Shown in pieces: positions 35,536 to 44,705 of a DNA stretch of 55,568 bases. The position numbers were made by a program, and so were the translations under genes. The notes under the pieces were generated by a model, which saw nothing but the letters and a program-made list of their open reading frames with translations, ran no database searches and was not told the origin of the DNA. This DNA comes from an uncultured Clostridia bacterium. GTDB lineage: Bacteria; Bacillota; Clostridia; Saccharofermentanales; Saccharofermentanaceae. Numbering within the stretch: the stretch's first letter is position 1; every line of letters begins with the position of its first letter. The stretch lies in the NCBI GenBank assembly GCA_946403085.1, contig CAMIYM010000016.1:1-55568 (forward strand), read 5' to 3'.

Positions 35536-36183
35536 ATGGCAAGAATGAGAACCAAGCGCAATATTCCTGCGCGCATGGAAAAATGTCATGAGCGCTGGTT
35601 TGACGCGCCCATGTTGAACCGCGGCAAGTGGAGAGAAGCTTGCGGCTTTGCAGAAGATGTACCGGTTTGGCTTGAAATCGGATGCGGCAAAGGAAAGTTC
35701 TGCACCGAGATGGCTTTAAGACATCCGGAAGTTCTTTATATCGCTATGGAAAGAGATGCCTCTGTAACTCTTGCTGCAATTGAGAAAGCTCATGCTCTTG
35801 AGATCCCGAATCTCTTCTTCATAAGAGGCGATGCAGGCATCATTGAGAACTATTTTGCCGAAGACGAGGTCAACAGGATCTTCCTAAATTTCTCTGATCC
35901 CTGGACAAGGCAGAACAAGCCCAAGAGACGTCTTACATACAGAGATTTCCTTGCTAAATACAAGGTCATGATGAAAGACGGCGGTGCTATTGAATTCAAG
36001 ACTGATAATGATGATCTTTTCGATTTCTCTCTTGAGGAATTCAAGGAGATGGGATTTACGCTTACTGATGTAACAAGAGATCTTCACAACAGTGAATGGA
36101 ATGAAGAGAATATCCGCACCGAATTCGAGCAAAAATTTGCCGATCAGGGCATCCCGATCAAAAGAGTAGTAGCAAACATGTGA
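35536..36183 (+). CDS. trmB: tRNA (guanine-N7-)-methyltransferase
   Basis: The 215-residue protein has the TrmB fingerprint: LEIGCGKGKF (SAM motif), MERD, NFSDPWTRQNKPKRRLTYRDFL, and IEFKTDND near the end. It methylates G46 of tRNAs. The frame extends back to 35479 inside the HIT gene. The ATG at 35536 (MARMRTKRNIPARME) gives the typical family start and sits 4 bases after the HIT stop, so it is adopted despite a weak Shine-Dalgarno. It converges on the membrane protein gene at 36200. Confidence 0.94.
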   Translation: MARMRTKRNIPARMEKCHERWFDAPMLNRGKWREACGFAEDVPVWLEIGCGKGKFCTEMALRHPEVLYIAMERDASVTLAAIEKAHALEIPNLFFIRGDAGIIENYFAEDEVNRIFLNFSDPWTRQNKPKRRLTYRDFLAKYKVMMKDGGAIEFKTDNDDLFDFSLEEFKEMGFTLTDVTRDLHNSEWNEENIRTEFEQKFADQGIPIKRVVANM

Positions 36184-36199
36184 TGTGCTTTTTGTAAGA

Positions 36200-37687
36200 T
36201 CATTTTCTTACAAAGAGATAGGTGTTTCCGCCTTTAAATCTGATCTCATAATCGTCGTCATGAGAAATCGATGCGAAAAGATATCTGTCGGTCGATTCGC
36301 TTACGACAATGTAATTGAATCCGTACTTATCGAGGAAATCCCTGTAATAGATCTTTGCAGATCTTAAGTCGCACCACTCGCCATAGTAATCGAATTCCTT
36401 GTTGTTCTGCTCTAAGAACAGCTCGGCTCTGCCATCGATGTAGGGGTGGAAACCGTTATATTCGAAGTACTGTCCGTCATTGAAATTAGCATAAAGGACA
36501 ACGGGTTCATCGCTTTCTTTCAGTATTTCTATGATGCTGTCGAGGTTCTTGTAATAGGACCAGAAACCGCGGTTAGTGGAAATCGATTTAATGAGTGAAT
36601 TACCGCATGTAAATGCCGTCATGATTATGAGGAAAACAGCAGCAAGGATTTCTATGGTGCGCGTTATCTTGCTCCTGATCTTCTCAGGTATTTTGACTTC
36701 AAGATCTTTAATGGCATAAGTAAATGCCGGCATTCCGAAAAGGAAGAAATACGGAGTTCCTTTTCTGTGCAGGAATCCGAGAATGAGTGTGCCGAAGAAC
36801 AGGCAGAAATGCCTTACCGTAAACGAGTTCTTCCTGTAGAAGAAAACAAGGACAGCCATAATAAATAAGATGCCGAAAGTGATCCTTCCGTATGTTGTCG
36901 TGATGTTTGTCGGAAGCATCTCAGCGATGGTATCGTTCAGTTTTGTGTCTCCGTATGAAGAGAACAGATAGAAGACATTCTCCATTCCGTAAGGATTGAT
37001 GAAGCCTGCTGCTGCACTGAGTGCAAAAGACAGAAGCAGATAAAGGAGATTGCCGTTTGCTTCAAGCTTTATTGCCCTGTAATGAACCGGAATTGCACCT
37101 GCTATAAACGGGAGCATGAAGATGAACATCATAGACCACATCGAGGCGTGAAGGTTGATTACCGCAAGCGATATGAAAGGCATGCCGATGAGATATCTGA
37201 GCTTTTTTGTCTGGACATGCTTTTCGAGAAGATAGACTTCCAAAAGCAGAATGGTAAATGTGAAAGTCTGAGGCCTTGTGACTATAAGCGGAGCGAAAAT
37301 TATCACATTCGATACACAGGACATAAGGACTGATACCAGCTCGTTCTTTGAGATGAGAATGCACAGACGGTAAGTGAGGACACAGATTCCTGCGTAACAT
37401 GCGTAAAGGATCGCGAAAAGACCGATCTCGCCGAGTCTCGAATAGGACAGATAGAAGATCACGGAAGACAGCCACTGCTGTACTACGATCTTCATGTTCG
37501 AGTGCATTGAAAGGAAATCCGTGTGCGGGAATCCGTTGTTCAATATGTATTCGCCAGTCGGATAAAGGAAAAAGAAATCGTTATCAAGATGGCGCAATTG
37601 GAAGCAGGCAACTACGAACGGGAAAAAGAGAAGGATGTATTTAAGCCATGCGGGCAGCTTGTTTTTAACAAGTTGATGGTCTGTCAT
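36200..37687 (-). CDS. Polytopic membrane protein, GT-C glycosyltransferase-like
   Basis: The ~495-residue protein has about 11-12 hydrophobic segments. The first outer loop carries DNDFFFLYPTGEYILNNGFPHTDFLS followed by a W-L-S motif. This resembles the Asp-containing first loop of GT-C glycosyltransferases (D-x-D/x-WWH...G..I...G..P..D.FS). The C-terminal ~120 residues are soluble (YFEYNGFHPYIDGRAELF). It probably transfers a sugar from a polyprenyl-phosphate donor at the outer face; the acceptor is unknown. The start is ATG 37687 with AAGGAG 8 bases upstream (TTG 37693 is possible). TATAAT occurs on the minus strand just upstream. Confidence 0.78.
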   Translation of the reverse strand: MTDHQLVKNKLPAWLKYILLFFPFVVACFQLRHLDNDFFFLYPTGEYILNNGFPHTDFLSMHSNMKIVVQQWLSSVIFYLSYSRLGEIGLFAILYACYAGICVLTYRLCILISKNELVSVLMSCVSNVIIFAPLIVTRPQTFTFTILLLEVYLLEKHVQTKKLRYLIGMPFISLAVINLHASMWSMMFIFMLPFIAGAIPVHYRAIKLEANGNLLYLLLSFALSAAAGFINPYGMENVFYLFSSYGDTKLNDTIAEMLPTNITTTYGRITFGILFIMAVLVFFYRKNSFTVRHFCLFFGTLILGFLHRKGTPYFFLFGMPAFTYAIKDLEVKIPEKIRSKITRTIEILAAVFLIIMTAFTCGNSLIKSISTNRGFWSYYKNLDSIIEILKESDEPVVLYANFNDGQYFEYNGFHPYIDGRAELFLEQNNKEFDYYGEWCDLRSAKIYYRDFLDKYGFNYIVVSESTDRYLFASISHDDDYEIRFKGGNTYLFVRK

Positions 37688-37815
37688 TACCAAAACTCCT
37701 TCTATTGATTGTCAAATTATATCACGCAATAAATGAAGCAAAAATCGTTTGAGGGAAAAAAGGGGCAATCGGTCCCTTTTTTATTAAAATTTACAATATT
37801 ATGACAAAAATGCTG

Positions 37816-37844
37816 TGGAAAACCCCTACCCAGTGGAGTAGAAT
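37816..37844 (+). promoter_or_regulatory. Possible promoter of gap
   Basis: TGGAAA (37816-37821), 17 bases, then TAGAAT (37839-37844), 75 bases before the start codon. The -35 is weak. The same divergent intergenic region holds an AT-rich 9-bp inverted repeat AAAAAAGGG/CCCTTTTTT (37756-37782) of unknown role. Confidence 0.4.
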
Positions 37845-37918
37845 TCTTACGGTGCAGATAAATGAGCACTATTTTAAGTTTAATAATCCCGTTTAAGGGA
37901 ATTTAGGAGGAATTCAAT

Positions 37919-38953
37919 ATGGCAGTAAAAGTTGCGATTAACGGTTTCGGTCGTATCGGTCGTCTTGCTTTCAGACAGATGTTCGGTGCTGAGGGTTATG
38001 AGGTAGTTGCTATCAACGATCTTACAAAGCCTTCCATGCTCGCTCACCTTCTCAAGTATGACACAGCACAGGGTGGTTACGCTGGTGTAATCGGCGAGAA
38101 CAAGCACACAGTATCCGCTGACGACGAGGCTAACACAATCACAGTAGACGGTAAGACACTTAAGATCTACAAGGAATCTGACGCTAACAATTGCCCTTGG
38201 GGTGAGCTCGGTGTAGACGTTGTTCTCGAGTGCACAGGTTTCTATACATCTAAGGAAAAGTCTCAGGCACACATCAATGCTGGCGCTAAGAAGGTTGTTA
38301 TCTCTGCTCCTGCAGGAAACGATCTCCCTACAATCGTTTACAACGTTAACCACACAACATTGACAAAGGATGACAAGATCATCTCTGCTGCTTCTTGCAC
38401 AACAAACTGCCTTGCTCCTATGACAAAGGCTCTCAATGATTATGCTGCAATCCAGAGCGGTATCATGACAACAGTTCACGCTTACACAGGCGACCAGATG
38501 ATCCTCGACGGTCCTCAGAGAAAGGGTGACCTCCAGAGAGCAAGAGCTGGTGCTGCTAACATCGTACCTAACTCTACAGGCGCTGCTAAGGCTATCGGCC
38601 TTGTTATCCCTGAGCTCAACGGCAAGCTCATCGGTGCTGCTCAGCGTGTACCTACACCTACAGGTTCCACAACAATCCTTCACGCTGTTGTTGAGGGTGA
38701 AGCTACAGTTGAGGGCATCAACGCTGCTATGAAGGCTGCTGCTAACGAGTCTTTCGGTTACACAGAGGAGAAGCTCGTTTCTTCCGACATCATCGGTATG
38801 AGATATGGTTCACTCTTCGATGCTAACCAGACAATGGTTTCCAAGATGGATGACGGTAACTCCCTCGTTCAGGTTGTTTCTTGGTACGACAACGAGAATT
38901 CTTACACATCTCAGATGGTAAGAACAATCAAGTACTTCGCAGAGCTCGGCTAA
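37919..38953 (+). CDS. gap: Glyceraldehyde-3-phosphate dehydrogenase
   Basis: The 344-residue protein has [14 protein letters not shown] at the N-terminus, the catalytic cysteine in [12 protein letters not shown], and [15 protein letters not shown] near the end. It is the glycolytic NAD-dependent enzyme. Codon use is strongly biased (GCT, GGT, ACA, AAG dominate) compared with neighbouring genes, as expected for a very highly expressed protein. AGGAGGAATT precedes the ATG at ideal distance. The gene is monocistronic, with a strong terminator 27 bases after the stop. Confidence 0.97.
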   Translation: MAVKVAINGFGRIGRLAFRQMFGAEGYEVVAINDLTKPSMLAHLLKYDTAQGGYAGVIGENKHTVSADDEANTITVDGKTLKIYKESDANNCPWGELGVDVVLECTGFYTSKEKSQAHINAGAKKVVISAPAGNDLPTIVYNVNHTTLTKDDKIISAASCTTNCLAPMTKALNDYAAIQSGIMTTVHAYTGDQMILDGPQRKGDLQRARAGAANIVPNSTGAAKAIGLVIPELNGKLIGAAQRVPTPTGSTTILHAVVEGEATVEGINAAMKAAANESFGYTEEKLVSSDIIGMRYGSLFDANQTMVSKMDDGNSLVQVVSWYDNENSYTSQMVRTIKYFAELG

Positions 38954-38979
38954 TAACTGGCTTTAAGAAACTGATTAAT

Positions 38980-39010
38980 AGAGGCGTCTCTTATGAGGCG
39001 CCTCTTTTTT
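38980..39010 (+). terminator. Intrinsic terminator of gap
   Basis: AGAGGCGTCTC (38980-38990) pairs with GAGGCGCCTCT (38995-39005) with one G-U pair and a 4-base loop, followed by a T run to 39010. Confidence 0.92.
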
Positions 39011-39291
39011 ATTGATGATTTGTTCCGCGGCTGTACAGAGGTGGTTGATATACCCTGCGGCCGGAGATGGCTGATTGAACCTCTGTTGTACGGAGATGGA
39101 TGCTAATATGCCCCTCAGTTGGCCGGAGAAGACTTTTGCTGATTTTTTGCCAAAACAGCAGTGATTTTGGCAAGGATTTTAGCAAAACGCGACTGCTTTG
39201 CCATTTTAGTGCTGATTTGAGACCTGATTTGGCAAAATTTCAGCAATTGCTCCCGCCCTGTTTTCGCTGGCGAAAAGCAGGATTAAGGATC
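39011..39291. other. Gene-free stretch with inverted repeats after gap
   Basis: No credible coding frame is present. Several dyads are visible: ACAGAGGT near 39035 with ACCTCTGT near 39079, a perfect 9-bp TTGCCAAAA/TTTTGGCAA (39147-39173), and CTGTTTTCG/CGAAAAGCAG near 39258-39280. The sequence TTTGCCA or TTGGCAA recurs four times. It could be a degenerate repeat element or a structured untranslated region; nothing identifies it. Confidence 0.4.
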
Positions 39292-39443
39292 GTGCTCATT
39301 TGAACTCGAAAAGAGTACTCTTTTTGCCATTGGCGCAGTGCAGTACCTAATATTGTACGCATTTGGCATCGAAATGAGTACGATTTTGCCCTTTGTACAA
39401 CACAAGCCTCAGTATTGTACGCATTTACCCTCGAAATGAGTAC
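39292..39443. repeat. Three tandem 27-nt palindromic units with 62-63 nt period
   Basis: Units at 39292-39318, 39355-39381 and 39417-39443 share GTACGCATTT, three to four variable bases, then TCGAAATGAGTAC. Each arm pair (GTACGCATTT with AAATGAGTAC) can form a stem of about 9-10 bp. Each unit is followed by a T-rich TTTTTGCC-like tail. The second and third units are nearly identical; the first is diverged. No repeat-associated gene is present. Confidence 0.75.
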
Positions 39444-39530
39444 AGTTTTTTGCACTGGGTGTTATCAACAGCATTTACTATATTTATCTTTATAAGATGT
39501 ATACGCGTGCGCGCGAGGGAGACTGCAAGG

Positions 39531-40424
39531 TCAGAGATAGATCTCGACAACAGTGGCTTCAGGAACGCATAAGAACCTGAAGGGAAGGATTCCGCAGCCA
39601 AGCCCTCTTGATATGAAGGTCTTGGTTCCGTTGAGGTCGAACTGACCCTGAATGACATTCTTCTTGGGAAGTGTATCTGTCGTTCTTAACACGTTGAATT
39701 CAAACTTGAAAGGCAGCTTCATCTGTCCGCCGTGGAAGTGTCCGGAGAGCATGAAGTCCGGCCTTGCTTCAGGATCGAGATGAAGGATGGAATCAGGATT
39801 ATGAGCGAGCAGTACTACGGGCGCATCCATATTGCATGCAAGCTTTTTCTGCCATACGCGGTGAACCTTACCGGAATCAGGAACGCCGGCAAGATAGATC
39901 CTGGCTCCGGTCTTGCCTGAGGAAAGGGTTACATATGAATTATCAAGACTGATAAAACCCGATTTGGCAGGGGCGTTTTCAAGCATAAAGTCGTGATTGC
40001 CTGATATGCCGTAAAAGGGGAGACCTAATTCCTTGCAGCAATCCCTGACGGCATTAACGTAGTTATAGCCTTTTTGAGCGTTTTTAGGGTAGGTTACAAG
40101 GTCACCGTCGAATATAACGGCATCAAGCCCGGAGCTCTTGTGAGCCCTTCTGATCGAGTTACAGATGCGTTTTGCGGTGACAGGACACCATTCATTATGG
40201 ATATCAGAGAAGAAGAACAGACGAAGATCAGCTGTTCCTTCAATGTCTTTCGGATTTAAAGGGAGCTTTTTTACGTTAAGTTCACTGCCGGAACGGTCAA
40301 CAGAAGAAGATCTTTTCATCTTGACCTTATCGTTGATAAGAAAGAATGGTTCTGTCAGACACCATAGGATATAAAGCAGTGCAAGACCTGCCAGTATCAA
40401 CAAAACCACTAAAAAGATCCCCAT
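39531..40424 (-). CDS. Membrane-anchored metallophosphoesterase
   Basis: The 297-residue protein starts with a transmembrane helix (residues 3-26). The calcineurin-like phosphoesterase fold follows in order: FFFSDIHNEW, FDGDLV, GISGNHDF, LLAHNPD and SGHFHGGQM, which supply the dinuclear metal ligands. It resembles the YkuE/YaeI branch often seen at the membrane. The substrate is unknown; phospholipid or cell-wall phosphates are possibilities. The ATG is preceded by AAGGAG at a rather long 13-base distance. Confidence 0.9.
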   Translation of the reverse strand: MGIFLVVLLILAGLALLYILWCLTEPFFLINDKVKMKRSSSVDRSGSELNVKKLPLNPKDIEGTADLRLFFFSDIHNEWCPVTAKRICNSIRRAHKSSGLDAVIFDGDLVTYPKNAQKGYNYVNAVRDCCKELGLPFYGISGNHDFMLENAPAKSGFISLDNSYVTLSSGKTGARIYLAGVPDSGKVHRVWQKKLACNMDAPVVLLAHNPDSILHLDPEARPDFMLSGHFHGGQMKLPFKFEFNVLRTTDTLPKKNVIQGQFDLNGTKTFISRGLGCGILPFRFLCVPEATVVEIYL

Positions 40425-40479
40425 TATCAGGACAGTTCTCCTTTTTTCTTAATTATATAATATGCAGCGGCCAATCGTG

Positions 40480-40488
40480 TGTTATAAT
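40480..40488 (+). promoter_or_regulatory. Extended -10 promoter element for the PC4-like gene
   Basis: TGTTATAAT (TGn plus consensus TATAAT at 40483-40488) lies 39 bases before the start codon. The same GTGTTATAATT string occurs upstream of the gene at 18139. No -35 box is convincing. Confidence 0.5.
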
Positions 40489-40527
40489 TCATACAATCAA
40501 TCATGATTTTTACAGGAGGAATTTAGG

Positions 40528-40770
40528 ATGCCTAAGACAGAAATCACATACGAGATCGTCCAGCAGATCGGTGTTCTTAAGGAGAACAAGTCCGGTTGGC
40601 AGCGCGAACTTAATATCGTTAAGTGGAATAACGGTAAGCCGAAGCTCGATATCCGTGATTGGGGCCCGAACCATGAGAAGGTAGGCAAGGGTATTTCTCT
40701 TGATTTTGAAGAGTACAATACACTCAAGGCTTATCTTGAGGATGGCGACTTCACTTCTCTTGACGAGTAA
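40528..40770 (+). CDS. YdbC/PC4-like ssDNA-binding protein
   Basis: The 80-residue protein matches the bacterial YdbC family, which shares the fold of transcriptional coactivator PC4. Recognisable elements are GVLKENKSGWQRELNIVKWNNGKPKLDIRDW and GKGISLDFEEYNTLKAYL. Family members bind single-stranded DNA as dimers, possibly in transcription or repair. AGGAGGAATTTAGG precedes the ATG. It appears to have its own promoter. Confidence 0.9.
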   Translation: MPKTEITYEIVQQIGVLKENKSGWQRELNIVKWNNGKPKLDIRDWGPNHEKVGKGISLDFEEYNTLKAYLEDGDFTSLDE

Positions 40771-40842
40771 TTATTCGTTTTAAGATTTTCTTTTTTATAT
40801 TATGAATTTATATAGGCGCGTATTTATGCGTCGTGATTCAGT

Positions 40843-41472
40843 ATGAGAAGCGAAGAACGAGCTGGTATTATCACAATAGTTATGCTTTTTTTGTGGGGGA
40901 CTCTGATTGCAGAGCCCTTCCATATTTTTGCGCGGTTTATTGCCATTGCAGTGCAGTATGCATCTAAGGGCTTAGGTGCGAACGGAATCGTCTCTTCGCT
41001 TATTCTTTATGTCGTAGCTGTATCTACGATAATACTTCTTCAGAAGATCTCATCGACCAAGCTTGGTGTTTTCGTTCCGTGCCTCATTTCAGTGGTTTTT
41101 ATAACGATGCTGCTGGTGAAGAATATCCGCAATCTGTCAGTCGTATACAGCGATGCTATATGTCTTGCTATACCTGCAGCAGTCGGATTGATCTTCTATA
41201 TCATCAAGTATGAGAACGGACTTAAGTGGGTTACGGACGTGTATACATACTCTTTGGCTGTAGCCCTGGTCAATGCGCTTTTATTCGTTCCGATCGCAAA
41301 GCTTAACGGCACGATCGACAAGATTCTTTATATCACCAACTATAACGATCTCAACATTACAAGCAGTTTTGCAGGTCTTGCAGGAATTCCTGAAGTGGTA
41401 TGGGGATTATTCCTCACTGCTTTTGCCGTGCTTCCGGTAATCTATCTTGCTACTGTCGGCAGGAGGAAATGA
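40843..41472 (+). CDS. Uncharacterised six-segment membrane protein
   Basis: The 209-residue protein has about six hydrophobic segments and short loops; I recognise no family. No Shine-Dalgarno is visible before the ATG, and an upstream ATG (40825) runs into a stop after six codons, leaving this start as the best. Its stop is one base from the ligA start codon and it carries the ligA ribosome-binding site inside its last codons, so the two are coupled. Confidence 0.7.
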   Translation: MRSEERAGIITIVMLFLWGTLIAEPFHIFARFIAIAVQYASKGLGANGIVSSLILYVVAVSTIILLQKISSTKLGVFVPCLISVVFITMLLVKNIRNLSVVYSDAICLAIPAAVGLIFYIIKYENGLKWVTDVYTYSLAVALVNALLFVPIAKLNGTIDKILYITNYNDLNITSSFAGLAGIPEVVWGLFLTAFAVLPVIYLATVGRRK

Positions 41473-41473
41473 T

Positions 41474-43513
41474 ATGGAACAGTTGGATATGTTTTCAGGA
41501 ATGATGTCCGTTGATCCCGAGCGTGAAGAATACTTGGAGCTTGTAAAAAAGCTTAATCACTTTGCCGAGCTTTACTATTCCAAAGACGAGCCTGAGATCT
41601 CTGATTACGAATACGACACCATGAACAACAGGCTTAAAGCGATCGAGAAGGAACACCCTGACTGGGTCGTTCCCGAATCTCCTTCGAAAAGAGTCGGCTG
41701 GAAGGCTGAGAAGGGTGTCCTGGTAAAGCATAATGTTCCGATGCTCTCGCTTCAGGATGTTTTCTCCAAAGAAGAAGTATATGAATTTGTTGATTCTATC
41801 CGCGGTGAGTTTGGCGATGAGGCTGAATTCCTGGTAGAGACAAAGATCGATGGCCTTTCCATGGCTCTGCGTTATGAAGAAGGTGAGCTGAAGCTTGCCG
41901 TTACGAGAGGCGATGGAATTACAGAAGGCGAGGACGTCACCATGAACGCCCGCCAGATCGCTGACGTCGTAAAGCAGATGAAAGAGCCAGTTCCTTATAT
42001 CGAGATCCGCGGCGAAGTCTACATGACCAGAAAGGCTTTTGAGAGCGTAAATGCCAAGGCGGAGGAAGAAGGCAAGAAAGCTTTTGCCAATCCCAGAAAC
42101 TGTGCAGCAGGTACTTTAAGACAGATCGACACCAGGATCACGAAGGAGAGAGGTCTGTCCTTATTCATATTCAATGTCCAGGAGACAAGAGGAATTACAT
42201 TCAACACACACCTTGAGGGATATGAATACCTTAAGCGTAACGGTGTAAAGGTCATAGAGAACTGCTATAAGTGCAAGACGGCAGACGAAGTGTGGGATGC
42301 GATAACGAAGATCGGAAACATGAGAGGCGAACTCGAATACGATATAGATGGTGCAGTCGTAAAGCTCAACAACCTGTCTGAAAGATCCAAGCTCGGCAAC
42401 ACGATCAAGTTCCCGAGATGGGCGATCGCTTATAAGTATCCTCCGGAAGAAAAAGAGACCAGACTCCTCGATGTTGAAGTCAATACGGGAAGAACGGGAA
42501 GAGTTACTCCTGTAGCTATTTTCGAACCCATAAGCCTTTGCGGAACGATGGTATCACGTGCTACTTTGCACAACCAGGATTTCATCGACCAGCTTGGACT
42601 TGGAATAGGAGATACGATAATCGTATATAAGTCAGGGGAGATCATACCGAAGGTAAAAGATGTTAATAAGGCCAAGAGACCTGCTGACTGGAAGCCTTAT
42701 GTGATGCCTGACTGCTGTCCTTCTTGCGGACATAAGCTCGTAAGGGACGAGGGCGGCGTCGATCTTAAATGCGTTAACATGATGTGCCCGGGCACTCTTG
42801 TAAACCGTATTGTCAATTTCGTATCCCGTGACTGCATGGATATCAAAGGCTTTGGTACGGAATACATCAGGAAGCTTACAGAAGAAGGTTATATCAGGGA
42901 TATAGCTGATATTTTCGAACTGAAGGATAAGAGAGATGAGCTTATAGAAGGCAAATATCTCGGACTCGAAAAGAATACGGACAAGCTTCTTTCTGCAATT
43001 GAGACTGCGAAAAATGATACTCCTGCAGATAAAGTCCTTGCAGGACTCGGCATACCCGGTGTAGGCAAAGCAACTTCAAAGGAGCTTATAAGGACATTCG
43101 GTTCGATCGATGCGTTATCTGAAGCAGACAAGGATGCTCTTGTCGCAGTTCAGGACATTGGTGACATCTCTGCAGAAGGCATTTATGACTTCTTCCGTGA
43201 CGAGGGCAACAAAGCTCTTATGGCACGTCTTAAGGCACTGGGTCTTAACTTTGCCAGAGCTGAAAGTGAAGTTCAGGGTTCTTCTCTGGAAGGTCTTTCA
43301 TTCTGCATAACAGGTACTCTTGAAGGTATGTCCAGAAGTGACGCTGAAAGTCTTATAGAGAGCAATGGCGGTAAGCCTGTATCTTCAGTTTCCAAGAAAA
43401 CATCTTATCTTCTTATGGGTGCCGATGCGGGTTCAAAAGAGAGGAAGGCAAGAGAACTCGGCGTTCCGATCATAAGCCTCGACGAATTGAAAGAAATGAT
43501 AGCAAAGGGTTAA
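41474..43513 (+). CDS. ligA: NAD-dependent DNA ligase
   Basis: The 679-residue protein has the full LigA layout. It begins with the Ia NAD-binding region, followed by the adenylation domain with nucleophile Lys 124 in ETKIDGLSMALRYE. The OB fold comes next, and a C4 zinc finger (CCPSCGHKL...CVNMMCPG) follows it. A helix-hairpin-helix domain (LGIPGVGKATSKELIRTFGSI) and a C-terminal BRCT domain (LEGLSFCITGTLEGMSR) complete it. It seals nicks in replication and repair. The frame opens at 41447, but the ATG at 41474 follows AGGAGG by 7 bases. The 5-formyl-THF cyclo-ligase gene follows after 4 bases. Confidence 0.97.
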   Translation: MEQLDMFSGMMSVDPEREEYLELVKKLNHFAELYYSKDEPEISDYEYDTMNNRLKAIEKEHPDWVVPESPSKRVGWKAEKGVLVKHNVPMLSLQDVFSKEEVYEFVDSIRGEFGDEAEFLVETKIDGLSMALRYEEGELKLAVTRGDGITEGEDVTMNARQIADVVKQMKEPVPYIEIRGEVYMTRKAFESVNAKAEEEGKKAFANPRNCAAGTLRQIDTRITKERGLSLFIFNVQETRGITFNTHLEGYEYLKRNGVKVIENCYKCKTADEVWDAITKIGNMRGELEYDIDGAVVKLNNLSERSKLGNTIKFPRWAIAYKYPPEEKETRLLDVEVNTGRTGRVTPVAIFEPISLCGTMVSRATLHNQDFIDQLGLGIGDTIIVYKSGEIIPKVKDVNKAKRPADWKPYVMPDCCPSCGHKLVRDEGGVDLKCVNMMCPGTLVNRIVNFVSRDCMDIKGFGTEYIRKLTEEGYIRDIADIFELKDKRDELIEGKYLGLEKNTDKLLSAIETAKNDTPADKVLAGLGIPGVGKATSKELIRTFGSIDALSEADKDALVAVQDIGDISAEGIYDFFRDEGNKALMARLKALGLNFARAESEVQGSSLEGLSFCITGTLEGMSRSDAESLIESNGGKPVSSVSKKTSYLLMGADAGSKERKARELGVPIISLDELKEMIAKG

Positions 43514-43517
43514 GCGT

Positions 43518-44117
43518 ATGGATATTGCTGAAGAAAAAACCAGGATCAGAAAAGAGATAAGAAGGAGAAGAGCACTGCTTTCTCCTGAGACTTTATCTGA
43601 GATAGACAGAACGCTGCCTGACTTTATCGCTGCGATAGATGATCCCGAACTCCGTTCGAAGCTTAAGAAAGCGAAAAGGATCGCGCTCTACAGAGCATAT
43701 AAAGGAGAAGTTCCCGTTGACGGGCTGGCCGAATCATTTATGGCTAGAGGCATCAAGTGCTGCTTTCCGAAGATAACAGATCAGGACATGGTCTTTTACG
43801 ATTGTGATTCACTTGATGATGTTAAGTTTTCGAAGTCTTCCATAGGCATAAAAGAACCGTCAGATACAAGCAATCCGGTTGATCCAAAGGACATAGATGT
43901 TGTCGTGCTGCCTGCGCTTGCATATAATGAAGAAGGCACAAGGCTTGGTGCCGGAGGTGGTTACTATGACCGCTATTTCGGTTCGTTGGGAAGCCGCAGA
44001 CCATATCTTTTGGGTATCTGCTATGAGTTCCAGCTGTGTTCTGATGTTCCTTCGACAGATCAGGATATCAGCGCTGATTTTATAGCGGTAATACCGGGAG
44101 ATGCATACGAGGAGTAA
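43518..44117 (+). CDS. 5-formyltetrahydrofolate cyclo-ligase
   Basis: The 199-residue protein begins with the conserved helical region IRKEIRRRRALLSPE. It carries ALYRAYKGEVPVDGL and the ATP/folate motif EGTRLGAGGGYYDRYF. The enzyme converts 5-formyl-THF to 5,10-methenyl-THF with ATP, feeding one-carbon metabolism. It starts 4 bases after ligA and 10 bases before the next small membrane protein gene, within the same transcription unit. Length and motifs are normal. Confidence 0.94.
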   Translation: MDIAEEKTRIRKEIRRRRALLSPETLSEIDRTLPDFIAAIDDPELRSKLKKAKRIALYRAYKGEVPVDGLAESFMARGIKCCFPKITDQDMVFYDCDSLDDVKFSKSSIGIKEPSDTSNPVDPKDIDVVVLPALAYNEEGTRLGAGGGYYDRYFGSLGSRRPYLLGICYEFQLCSDVPSTDQDISADFIAVIPGDAYEE

Positions 44118-44127
44118 ACAGTAAGCG

Positions 44128-44565
44128 ATGCGTTATTTTATTGTGAATCTGGCCGTTCATCTGGTAGTGACAGCAATCTTTGTTGCCTTTACCTGCATTT
44201 GCGCCGGAAGAAACAAGGCGAAAAAAACAAAGCATGTCGTAACTTACTTTTTCCCGATCGCTTTTGCTTTGATAGCTATAATCGATATCGTCATGTATAC
44301 GGCACCGAGACTGATGGATATCAACAGCATGATCAACAGTAATTACTATTACAACACAGGTACTGTCGAGAGAATAGGATTCATGAAGAACTATTTCGTT
44401 ATCGACAAGAATTACTACTATTTGAATCCTCTCCGTAATAATCTGCATGAAGGTGATGTGGTCAGGGTTAAGCACACTCCTTATTCGCTTTTTACGGTTG
44501 ATATTTCTACTGTTGAGGATACCGCAACTGCGGATCCGGTTTCCCAGACAAAGGAAACAACTTGA
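44128..44565 (+). CDS. Uncharacterised small membrane protein
   Basis: The 145-residue protein has two hydrophobic segments (about residues 4-27 and 37-59). A soluble C-terminal part with a Tyr-rich NSNYYYNTG stretch follows, then a beta-like segment (FVIDKNYYYL...GDVVRVKHTPYSLFTVDIS) that looks like a small OB/NfeD-type barrel. I do not recognise the family. It ends the ligA operon and is followed by a probable terminator. Confidence 0.65.
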   Translation: MRYFIVNLAVHLVVTAIFVAFTCICAGRNKAKKTKHVVTYFFPIAFALIAIIDIVMYTAPRLMDINSMINSNYYYNTGTVERIGFMKNYFVIDKNYYYLNPLRNNLHEGDVVRVKHTPYSLFTVDISTVEDTATADPVSQTKETT

Positions 44566-44570
44566 TATTT

Positions 44571-44592
44571 AATTGAGACCAGTCTCAATTTT
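44571..44592 (+). terminator. Probable terminator of the ligA operon
   Basis: AATTGAGA (44571-44578), loop CCAG, TCTCAATT (44583-44590), then TT and a T/C-rich tail. The stem is AT-rich, so strength is uncertain. Confidence 0.5.
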
Positions 44593-44705
44593 CTTCAAAA
44601 AGTCTCATTTCAGGGGCCTATTTTTCATTTTCGGACACTTTGCAGACACAAGGCTGCTTTGAGGTCTTAAACTTTCAGGTATCAAAACCCGGAGGTGAAC
44701 GAACT

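Noticed and set aside
37756..37782. Terminator between the divergent membrane-protein and gap genes
   Set aside because: The stem has only three G-C pairs and lies between divergent starts, where a terminator is not expected.
39100..39303. Possible 67-codon gene on the plus strand
   Set aside because: No Shine-Dalgarno, phenylalanine/leucine-rich low-quality translation, and it runs through the inverted repeats.
39292..39443. CRISPR-like array: 27-nt palindromic repeats with 35-36-nt spacers
   Set aside because: Only three copies, the first is diverged, flanking T-rich tracts are shared between the supposed spacers, and no cas genes are near.
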